From Bacteroidetes bacterium MedPE-SWsnd-G1 (GTDB lineage: Bacteria; Bacteroidota; Bacteroidia; Flavobacteriales; Flavobacteriaceae): a DNA stretch of 64,000 nt. A program made the translations under genes and the position numbers. A model generated the notes under the pieces. The model made no database searches and was not told the DNA's origin. It was given only the letters and a program-made list of their open reading frames with translations. This document shows positions 34,117 through 41,119 of the stretch, piece by piece; positions within the stretch are counted from its first letter, which is position 1; each line of letters begins with the position of its first letter. The stretch spans positions 58,072 to 122,071 of the forward strand of contig MPDD01000005.1 of NCBI GenBank assembly GCA_001874265.1, read 5' to 3'.

Positions 34117-36873
34117 ATGATTTTAAGTAAAAAATTACTGATTATAGCAACTTTATTCATCGGAGTTAGTGTATTTGCACAACAAAAGGGTGAAATTACT
34201 GGTAAAGTTCTTGACAAAGACATGAACAACGAACCTTTACCTTTTGCTAACATTTTTATAAAAGACACACAAATTGGAATAACTTCTGATTTTGACGGAA
34301 ACTATAGTTTCCAAGCTTTGCCAGGAACATATACCTTAGTGTTTAGTTTCATCGGTTATGAAACTATAGAAATTCCGAACGTTGTTGTTAGCGAAAACGA
34401 ATCTGTAATTGTTCCTGATGTAATCTTAGGAGCAAGTGAAGGTGTTGCCCTAGATGAAGTTAACATTCAAGGAAGCACTAGAAAAGAATCTGAAACTTCT
34501 TTATTAGCAAATCAAAGAAAAGCATCTGTAATCCAAGAAAGTATTGGTTCAGAGAGATTAACCAAATTAGGTGTGTCTAATGCTGCATCAGCAACTAGTA
34601 AAATTTCTGGTGTCACAAAAAATGAGACCTCAGGAGATATTTATATTAGAGGTTTAGGTGATAGATACCTTTCTACAACAATGAATAAATTACCAATTCC
34701 TTCTGACGATGTTGAAAAGAAAAATATAGATTTAAATCTTTTCTCAACAAACGTTATTCAGAATGTTGGGGTTTCTAAAACTTATAATACCGCTAGTTAC
34801 GGAGATCAAGCATCTGGTAATGTAGATGTAACTAGTAAAAGATATGGTGGTGATAAATACTCGGTAGGATTTCAATTAGGATCTAATACCAATGTGATGC
34901 AAGGAGATGTTTGGAGTGATTTTAAGGCTAGTCAAAATGTAAATGATATGACCTTAGGTTTTTATTCTAAAAAATATGCCTTGGTAGATGCAATTACAAT
35001 GCAAAGTTGGAATACAGAAACAAGATCAACTCCGTTAGATTTTAAATTTGATTTTGCAGGAGGTAAAAAAGTTGAATTATTTGGAAATGACTTATCTATT
35101 TTCTTAACGGCGTCACATGGTGCAAACCATGAATATGCAAATGGTATATTTAAAACATATCGTTCTAATGTATTGGATAATTCATTTACCGATGCTACCA
35201 ATTACGCAACCAATATTAATACGACTGCTTTATTGGACTTGCGTTATCAGCTAGGAGATAACAGTAAATTAAGTTTCAATACTTTATTTGTAAATAAAAG
35301 TGTTGACAATGTTTATGAATCTGGTAGAAATGGAGAAGGATATGTTTTTGATCAAGATCCACAAGAAGACGGAGCGTTTATTCGCGATCAGAACTTGAAA
35401 CAGACAAGAATGTATGTGAATCAGTTAATCGGAACTCACAATTTGTCTGAAACAAATAAATTAGAATGGGCTGCAGGTTACAACTATGTTTGGGCAGAAG
35501 AACCAAATAGAATAAGAAACGAGGTAAACATTTTAGACGAAAACACGGTGCAATTTGCACACGTAGGTGATTTTCAACAGCGAAAATCAAGTCAAAAAAT
35601 TGTTGATGATGAAATAAACGGTTACGTAAACGATCAAATTACTTTTAAACCAGACGCGGATCAACCTTTAAAATTAAATATTGGAGCCAACTTAAGAAAA
35701 AAAGAACGTGACTTTAATTCTTTAATGATTGGTGTAAGAGCAAAAGGTGTGCAAACAGAGTCAATAGACGATTTAAATGCCGTCTTTACGCAATCAAATT
35801 TTGACAATGGTACATTAATTTTAAGAGAACGTATGCCAGATTTATATGTTGGAAACTTAGATGTATATGCCGGTTATGCAAATCTTGATTTTGGTTTCTC
35901 TAAACTAACAGGTAATGCTGGTATAAGATATGAATCAGATAAAATTGATATGCTTTGGGATGTAGCGAACTATGTAGGTAGAATTGGAGAATTATCTAAC
36001 ACTTATAACAATGTTTTACCAAGTTTAAATTTAAAATATGAGTTAAACGATAAAAGTGCATTTAGATTTGCAGCAAGTAAAACTTTGACTTTGCCAGAAT
36101 TTAAAGAATTAGCACCTTTTGAGTATGTATCACCAACAGGAAGGGTTACAAAAGGAAATCCAGAACTACAAGAATCTACTGTATATAATGCGGATATTAA
36201 GTGGGAATTATTTCCTTCTCCTGCAGAATTAATTTCAGTTTCTGGATTCTACAAAAACATTCAAGATCCAATAAACAAGGCACAAACTAGAGGTTCTTCA
36301 GGAATTTTCACATTCGACAATACAGGAGAAAAAGCAACTGTTTATGGTTTGGAATTTGAAGGAAGATGGGGTCTTTTAAAAAGTGAAGACAAAGATTCTG
36401 ATGAGGTAAACTTTATTGTTAATGTTACTAAAATGTGGTTTGATCAAGATATTTATGAAGAATTCCAATACAACGGTAAAACTTCTTCAGATTTAGAAGG
36501 AGCATCTGATTTAATCTTAAATTCATCGTTAAACTATTCTAATAATAAAGAAAATGAATTCGGAGCGACATTAACCGGTAATTATTCTTCAGATAAGATT
36601 TTTGCCTTGGGTGCACCTGAAGATTTTGCTAATAGTGATGTTCTTTATAATGATGAAATTATTGAAAAAGGATTCTTCACATTAGACCTTGTTTTGAGAA
36701 AACAATTGAATGAAAGATTATCTATGAGTTTTAAAGGATTGAATTTATTAAATCCACAGATAGAGCAAACTCAAAAAGTTAAAGATATTCCAACACAAGT
36801 AGAAACAAATGAGACTGTAGTATCATATAAGAAAGGGGTTGATTTACAATTAGGTATCAGTTATTCTTTCTAA
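34117..36873 (+). CDS. TonB-dependent receptor of the phosphate island
   Basis: A 918-residue outer-membrane receptor: signal peptide (1-21, ending VFAQ), CarboxypepD_reg-like domain (GEITGKVLDKDMNNEPLPFA, about 25-115), plug (SGDIYIRGLGDRYLSTTMN near residue 175) and a barrel ending in SYSF. It is followed by a terminator and then by a gene for a duplicated lipoprotein with the same kind of regulatory repeats. Four TTAACAT-like repeats in helical phase precede its promoter, so I infer induction under phosphate limitation and import of a phosphorus compound (for example an organophosphate). The substrate is not readable from the sequence. Confidence 0.9.
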   Translation: MILSKKLLIIATLFIGVSVFAQQKGEITGKVLDKDMNNEPLPFANIFIKDTQIGITSDFDGNYSFQALPGTYTLVFSFIGYETIEIPNVVVSENESVIVPDVILGASEGVALDEVNIQGSTRKESETSLLANQRKASVIQESIGSERLTKLGVSNAASATSKISGVTKNETSGDIYIRGLGDRYLSTTMNKLPIPSDDVEKKNIDLNLFSTNVIQNVGVSKTYNTASYGDQASGNVDVTSKRYGGDKYSVGFQLGSNTNVMQGDVWSDFKASQNVNDMTLGFYSKKYALVDAITMQSWNTETRSTPLDFKFDFAGGKKVELFGNDLSIFLTASHGANHEYANGIFKTYRSNVLDNSFTDATNYATNINTTALLDLRYQLGDNSKLSFNTLFVNKSVDNVYESGRNGEGYVFDQDPQEDGAFIRDQNLKQTRMYVNQLIGTHNLSETNKLEWAAGYNYVWAEEPNRIRNEVNILDENTVQFAHVGDFQQRKSSQKIVDDEINGYVNDQITFKPDADQPLKLNIGANLRKKERDFNSLMIGVRAKGVQTESIDDLNAVFTQSNFDNGTLILRERMPDLYVGNLDVYAGYANLDFGFSKLTGNAGIRYESDKIDMLWDVANYVGRIGELSNTYNNVLPSLNLKYELNDKSAFRFAASKTLTLPEFKELAPFEYVSPTGRVTKGNPELQESTVYNADIKWELFPSPAELISVSGFYKNIQDPINKAQTRGSSGIFTFDNTGEKATVYGLEFEGRWGLLKSEDKDSDEVNFIVNVTKMWFDQDIYEEFQYNGKTSSDLEGASDLILNSSLNYSNNKENEFGATLTGNYSSDKIFALGAPEDFANSDVLYNDEIIEKGFFTLDLVLRKQLNERLSMSFKGLNLLNPQIEQTQKVKDIPTQVETNETVVSYKKGVDLQLGISYSF

Positions 36874-36900
36874 ACTAGCTATTGAATTAATAAAATTATG

Positions 36901-36926
36901 GCCAGCGAAATATCGCTGGCTTTTTT
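36901..36926 (+). terminator. Terminator of phosphate-island receptor
   Basis: Perfect 8-bp stem GCCAGCGA/TCGCTGGC with AATA loop and six Ts. Confidence 0.9.
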
Positions 36927-36937
36927 CATTTAATCAA

Positions 36938-37008
36938 GTAACATTTACTTAACATATACAATCGATTTAATCTTAATTGATAATAAACTCATAACATTTA
37001 CATAAAAT
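36938..37008 (+). promoter_or_regulatory. Pho-box-like repeats upstream of duplicated lipoprotein
   Basis: GTAACAT (36938) and TTAACAT (36949), then ATAACAT (36991) and ATAAAAT (37002); each pair is spaced 11 bp. The nearest -7-like box is GTTCTTTG at 37028-37035. Confidence 0.6.
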
Positions 37009-37071
37009 CTAAATTGAAGTAATCCTTGTTCTTTGTATCAGAAATTAATCATAAAGAATAATCAAAAAAAA

Positions 37072-39027
37072 ATGAAAAAATTAAACTCTTTACTAATTGG
37101 ACTTTCTGTAATTTTTGCTGTGTCAACTTTAATAAGTTGCGCTACCGACGATCCGGATCCTATCGTGAATCCATCGAACGCAACTATCGAAAATTTGAAA
37201 ATAGGAATCATGAACGGATTACTAGAAGAAAACTTTACATTAAACCCATCTACTAGTTACCTATTAACAGGTTCTTTTATTGTAAATGATGGCGTAACGT
37301 TTAACGTACCAGCAGGAACTCAAATTGAAGCTGTAGATGGAGGAACTGATGTCTATCTTGCTGTATTAAAAGGAGGGAAAATAAATATTAACGGTACAGG
37401 AAGTAGCCCTGTAATTATGTCATCAATTGATGCACAACCAGGAGACTGGGGAGGGTTAACGATTTGTGGTGACGCAACAACAACTGCTGGTATAGATGCA
37501 ACGGCTGAAGTTGGTGGCTTTATTTATGGAGGTACCAATGATACAGATAGTTCTGGTATAATAAAGAACCTAGTAATTAAAGGAACTGGAGCACAAATTA
37601 ATTCAGAATCTCAATACAATGGAGTTTCATTTTATGCTGTTGGTTCTGGAACTGTCGTAGAAAATATTGCAGTTATTGATGGATCAGATGATGGTGTTGA
37701 ATTTTTTGGAGGAACAGTTTCTGTTAAAAATCTTTATGTAGAAAATACTGAAGATGATGCAATAGACTGGACAGAAGGATGGAATGGAACAATTGATAAT
37801 GCTTATATTTCTCATACAATCGCAGGTTTTTCTACGGTAGTTGAAGGAGATAAAACAAATGGCAATCCTAAATTAAATAACCTAACGGCAATTTCTACTG
37901 TTGGAGGTACTGCATTGCAACATAAAAAAGAATCTGGTTCTACTATTACAAATTTATATTTAAGTGGATATTCGCTAAATATAGATATGAAAGATGGTGG
38001 AGCACTATCAAATGTTATGATTGATGGTTCTCCTGCAGACCCAGATGCACCTTATAACACTGGTACGCCTGTAGATATTTCTGATTGGGATTTTATAAAT
38101 GGACAAATTTTACCAGTTGAGGTTTTAAATGGAAACTTAACAGCTGATAAAACATTAACTGCAGATATTAAATACAGTTTAACTGGATCTTTTATTGTAC
38201 AAGATGGTGTTACCTTAACTATTGAAGAAGGAACTAAAATATCAGCAGACAAAGGTGGAACTGATGTCTATCTTGCTGTATTAAAAGGTGGTAAAATTGA
38301 CATACAAGGAACTGCTGAAAATCCAGTAATTATGTCTTCTGTAGATCCACAACCAGCAGATTGGGGAGGGTTAACAATTTGTGGTAAAGCAACTACAACT
38401 GCCGGTGTTGATGCAACTGCTGAAGTTGGAGGTTTCATTTATGGTGGAAATGATGACGCAGATAATTCTGGTGCCATAAACTATTTAGTAATTAGAGGAA
38501 CAGGTGCGCAAATTAATTCTGAGTCGCAATACAATGGAATTTCATTATATGCCGTTGGTTCTTCTACAGTTATAGACAATGTTGCCGTAATTGATGGAGC
38601 AGATGACGGAATCGAATTTTTTGGAGGAACAGTTTCTGCGTCTAATGTTTATTTAGAAAATAATGAGGATGATTCTATCGATTGGACTGAAGGATGGAAT
38701 GGAACTGTAACAAACACATATATTTCTCATACAATTGAAGGATTTTCAACAGCGTTTGAAGGTGATAAAGTTAACAACAATCCTAAGTTTGATAATGTAA
38801 CCGCTATATCTTCTGTAGATGGAACGGCATTACAATTCAAAAAGGAATCAGGAGCAACAATTACCAATTTATATTTAGAAGGGTATGAAGTTAATATTGA
38901 TATGAAAGATGGAGGATCTTTAGATAATGTACAAATAGATGGTGCATCAGCAACCACTACAGATCCTTACAATACAGGAACAAAAGTTGATGTTAGCACT
39001 TGGGACTGGAGATTGGGAAGCCTATAA
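37072..39027 (+). CDS. Lipoprotein with two 305-residue beta-helix-like repeats
   Basis: A 651-residue surface or periplasmic lipoprotein. The signal peptide ends in LISC about 25 residues from the start, followed by an acidic TDDPDP segment. The rest is two tandem copies offset by exactly 915 bp (305 codons). Both contain GGTDVYLAVLKGGKI, PQP-DWGGLTICG, TAEVGGFIYGG, GTGAQINSESQYNG, DDG-EFFGGTVS and NIDMKDGG. Short strand-turn repeats suggest a right-handed beta-helix. Homologues beside such receptors are sometimes mislabelled as transporters; I see no membrane domain. The start is ATG 37072, not TTG 37033, because the signal peptide begins there. Likely partner of the upstream receptor, in the Pho regulon; ligand unknown. 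Confidence 0.85.
   Translation: MKKLNSLLIGLSVIFAVSTLISCATDDPDPIVNPSNATIENLKIGIMNGLLEENFTLNPSTSYLLTGSFIVNDGVTFNVPAGTQIEAVDGGTDVYLAVLKGGKININGTGSSPVIMSSIDAQPGDWGGLTICGDATTTAGIDATAEVGGFIYGGTNDTDSSGIIKNLVIKGTGAQINSESQYNGVSFYAVGSGTVVENIAVIDGSDDGVEFFGGTVSVKNLYVENTEDDAIDWTEGWNGTIDNAYISHTIAGFSTVVEGDKTNGNPKLNNLTAISTVGGTALQHKKESGSTITNLYLSGYSLNIDMKDGGALSNVMIDGSPADPDAPYNTGTPVDISDWDFINGQILPVEVLNGNLTADKTLTADIKYSLTGSFIVQDGVTLTIEEGTKISADKGGTDVYLAVLKGGKIDIQGTAENPVIMSSVDPQPADWGGLTICGKATTTAGVDATAEVGGFIYGGNDDADNSGAINYLVIRGTGAQINSESQYNGISLYAVGSSTVIDNVAVIDGADDGIEFFGGTVSASNVYLENNEDDSIDWTEGWNGTVTNTYISHTIEGFSTAFEGDKVNNNPKFDNVTAISSVDGTALQFKKESGATITNLYLEGYEVNIDMKDGGSLDNVQIDGASATTTDPYNTGTKVDVSTWDWRLGSL
37342..38950 (+). 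repeat. Intragenic tandem duplication, 915-bp period
   Basis: The block GGAACTGATGTCTATCTTGC occurs at 37342 and again at 38257, both followed by the same bases for further codons. Similarity extends over most of both halves of the lipoprotein gene. Confidence 0.85.
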
Positions 39028-39068
39028 ATTAAAAGTTAGTTAGTAGTACACATATTTGAGTTAATTAA

Positions 39069-39103
39069 AAAAAGCGTTTTGATTTAAAATCAAAACGCTT
39101 TTT
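39069..39103. terminator. Bidirectional terminator
   Basis: 16-bp stem (39069-39084 with 39088-39103) with a 3-base loop and A/T runs on both sides. It serves the lipoprotein gene (+) and the MORN-like gene (-). Confidence 0.88.
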
Positions 39104-39123
39104 CTATGTGTAAATCATTATAC

Positions 39124-39489
39124 TTACTCTTGTTCAATCGCTACCGTTTTTGAATCATTCCATTCAAAAACCTTGGCGATTGTGTTATTTTCATATTGAA
39201 CCTCTGTCAATTTTCCATTTGACATAAACATCCAAGTTCCAATTTTCTTTCCATTCGAATAATTTGCTTTGGTAATCTTATCTCCTTCTTTATTGTAAAG
39301 ACTCCATTCTCCATGCAGTTTTTTATTCTTGTAAAATCCTTGTTCTTTTATTTGACCATTTTCATAAAAAGTAGTTACAGCAACCAAATTCCCTTCTATT
39401 TCATAAACTGGCTCTGATCCATTTGAGGCATATGTGTACAATCCTACACAAAATAATACTAAAACTAAAATACTTTTTTTCATCTCCAT
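39124..39489 (-). CDS. Secreted MORN-like (YwqK-type) repeat protein
   Basis: A 121-residue protein with a signal peptide (MKKSILVLVLFCVGLYTYA) and three imperfect repeats of the form ENGQIKEQGFYKNKKLHGEW, YNKEGDKITKANYSNGKKIG and NGKLTEVQYEN. This is the MORN-like pattern that databases label toxin-antitoxin YwqK family antitoxin; I see no toxin nearby and would not infer that role. Two in-frame ATGs (39489 and 39483) are possible; the second gives the classical signal peptide. It is inside the phosphate island and transcribed towards the lipoprotein gene. Four Pho-type repeats lie 35-74 bases upstream of its start but read on the opposite strand. Confidence 0.75.
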   Translation of the reverse strand: MEMKKSILVLVLFCVGLYTYASNGSEPVYEIEGNLVAVTTFYENGQIKEQGFYKNKKLHGEWSLYNKEGDKITKANYSNGKKIGTWMFMSNGKLTEVQYENNTIAKVFEWNDSKTVAIEQE

Positions 39490-39523
39490 ACATGTTTAAT
39501 TCACAGCCAAATTATTGATTTTA

Positions 39524-39563
39524 TTTACATTTTCCAAACATTTACTTAACATTAACTTAACAT
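39524..39563 (+). promoter_or_regulatory. Four-repeat Pho-box-like array
   Basis: TTTACAT (39524), CAAACAT (39535), TTAACAT (39546) and TTAACAT (39557), each exactly 11 bp from the last. This is the most regular array in the window. On the + strand the next sequence is an unannotated, terminator-ended segment. Confidence 0.7.
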
Positions 39564-39676
39564 TGGAGTTGATTAGATTGGTAAAGATCTGATAATCAGA
39601 TGTTCTAATTCTTAATATTTACATAATGTTAAGCTTACATTTTGTATAAATTGAAACACGACTTTTGTTTTGAATT

Positions 39677-39684
39677 TATGTTTG
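39677..39684 (+). promoter_or_regulatory. Orphan -7 box
   Basis: TATGTTTG; a TTG at 39651-39653 lies 23 bases upstream. Only a 15-codon frame and a terminator follow. Confidence 0.45.
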
Positions 39685-39744
39685 CTATGCATGAATTCAA
39701 CATTTCATATATCATTAGTTTTTGTCGGCTTGATTTAGAAATGT

Positions 39745-39778
39745 AAGGCTACCTATCTACTTGGTAGCCTTTTTTTAT
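39745..39778 (+). terminator. Terminator without an annotated upstream gene
   Basis: Stem AAGGCTACC/GGTAGCCTT (39745-39753 with 39763-39771), 9-base loop, run of Ts. No + strand gene lies between the preceding bidirectional terminator and this one. Confidence 0.85.
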
Positions 39779-39785
39779 TGTTATC

Positions 39786-39830
39786 ATAACTTCTCCTTAA
39801 CATTAACTTAACATTGTAGTTGGTTATTTG
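39786..39830 (+). promoter_or_regulatory. Pho-box-like repeats and -7 box of porin gene
   Basis: ATAACTT (39786), TTAACAT (39797) and TTAACAT (39808), 11 bp apart, then 8 bases and GTTATTTG (39823-39830). The 8-base gap is identical to that in front of the receptor at 34117. Confidence 0.65.
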
Positions 39831-39858
39831 CAGCGACAAAAACTAATAACGATATATA

Positions 39859-41052
39859 ATGGTAAAACACTACACTGTAGTAGTTATTGCTGCATTACTG
39901 GCTGTTGCGTCAGTACAATCTCAAAAATTAACTGATACAAAATTTGGAAAGGGCATGGTGAACCATGTCGCAAAAGACAGTTCTTGGAGCGTAAAATTTG
40001 CACCAAGAATTCAAATGTTATCCTCTACTAACTGGGATTATGAAGATGGAAATTTTGGAAAAGCCAATACAAGTTTTTTAATACGAAGAGCCCGATTGAA
40101 ATTTGATGGTTTTGCATTTTCTCCAAAATTTAAATATAAAATTGAACTCGGACTTTCAAATAGGGACATTTCTGGTGGATCTATTTATACGCGAGATACT
40201 CCACGAATAATTTTAGATGCCGTTATAAAATGGAACTTCCATGAAAACTTTGTTTTATGGGCAGGGCAAACAAAACTTCCAGGAAATAGAGAACGTGTTA
40301 TATCTTCTGCTAATCTGCAGTTAGTAGACAGGTCTCTGTTAAATGCCAATTTTAATATAGATAGAGATATTGGTCTGCAATTAAGACACCATTTTAATTT
40401 AACCGATAAATTTGTAGTTAGAGAAATCGTTTCCATTGCACAGGGTGAAGGAAGAAATATTACTTATGGAAACCTTGGTGGTCATCAATTTACGGGTCGT
40501 TTAGAGTTTTTACCTTTTGGAACTTTTAAAAGTAAGGGAGATTATTTAGGAAGTTCTTTACAAAGAGAGTCTTCAGTTAAATTGAACTTTGCTATAGGTT
40601 TTGACCATAATAATAACGCTGTTAAAACAAGAAGTAATCAAGGTGAATTTATGATTACTGATGATGGGTTTTATGAAACAGATATTAATACTGTATTTAT
40701 TGACGCCATATTAAAATACAAAGGATTCTCATTCATGGCAGAATATGCCAAAAGAACTGCTGATGATCCCATTGCAAAAAATTCTGATAACACACCAACT
40801 GGATTTGTAGTTCGTGAAGGTACAGGTTTAAATATTCAATCTGGTTACTTATTTCCGAAAAACTGGGAACTTACAGGCCGTCTTTCTCATGTAGATGTAG
40901 TGGATAAAGATTTAACCAATCAATATACATTAGGATTTTCTAAGTATTTTGCAGGTCATAAACTTAAAATTCAATCAGATTTGAGTTATTTGAACCTTGA
41001 TCTTTTAGGAGACAATCTTATGTACAGATTACAATTAGAGGTGCACTTCTAA
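39859..41052 (+). CDS. Phosphate-selective porin O/P family protein
   Basis: A 397-residue outer-membrane channel of the OprP/OprO (Porin_O_P) type. It has a signal peptide (1-21, ending VQSQ), a conserved FAPRIQMLSSTNWDY segment, SFLIRRARLKFDGFAFSPKFKYKIE near residue 75, WAGQTKLPGNRERVISSANLQLVDRS near 135 and a C-terminal strand ending in EVHF. OprP binds phosphate through arginines and lysines; the IRRARLK and related basic residues fit but selectivity is not proven. Pho-type repeats precede its promoter and a PiT phosphate transporter follows 67 bases later, so the pair forms an outer-to-inner membrane phosphate route. Confidence 0.9.
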   Translation: MVKHYTVVVIAALLAVASVQSQKLTDTKFGKGMVNHVAKDSSWSVKFAPRIQMLSSTNWDYEDGNFGKANTSFLIRRARLKFDGFAFSPKFKYKIELGLSNRDISGGSIYTRDTPRIILDAVIKWNFHENFVLWAGQTKLPGNRERVISSANLQLVDRSLLNANFNIDRDIGLQLRHHFNLTDKFVVREIVSIAQGEGRNITYGNLGGHQFTGRLEFLPFGTFKSKGDYLGSSLQRESSVKLNFAIGFDHNNNAVKTRSNQGEFMITDDGFYETDINTVFIDAILKYKGFSFMAEYAKRTADDPIAKNSDNTPTGFVVREGTGLNIQSGYLFPKNWELTGRLSHVDVVDKDLTNQYTLGFSKYFAGHKLKIQSDLSYLNLDLLGDNLMYRLQLEVHF

Positions 41053-41095
41053 ACAAACATAACTATAAGGTAACATTAAAAAACTTTTAAAAATT

Positions 41096-41103
41096 TAATT
41101 TTG
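41096..41103 (+). promoter_or_regulatory. -7 box of PiT transporter gene
   Basis: TAATTTTG, 16 bases before ATG. A weak 11-bp pair (ATAACTA at 41059, GTAACAT at 41070) lies upstream. Confidence 0.45.
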
Positions 41104-41119
41104 CAAAAAATATATACAC

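Larger units (their letters stand above)
39587..39778 (+). ncRNA. Candidate small RNA or micropeptide unit in phosphate island
   Basis: No ordinary gene lies between 39490 and 39858, yet a terminator ends at about 39778. The segment begins with a perfect palindrome ATCTGAT-A-ATCAGAT (39587-39601), has another at 39625-39641, and ends with the terminator. Two possible promoters are the Pho array at 39524-39563 and TATGTTTG at 39677-39684. From the latter, a 15-codon frame (39691-39738, MNSTFHISLVFVGLI) would start 6 bases later. A roughly 190-nt or 85-nt transcript is therefore possible. Whether it works as RNA or peptide is unknown. Confidence 0.35.

Noticed and set aside
37033..37071. TTG start of the duplicated lipoprotein
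   Set aside because: The extra 13 polar residues would precede the signal peptide, which begins at ATG 37072.
39124..39489. Toxin-antitoxin module
   Set aside because: MORN-like protein has a signal peptide and no toxin gene is nearby.
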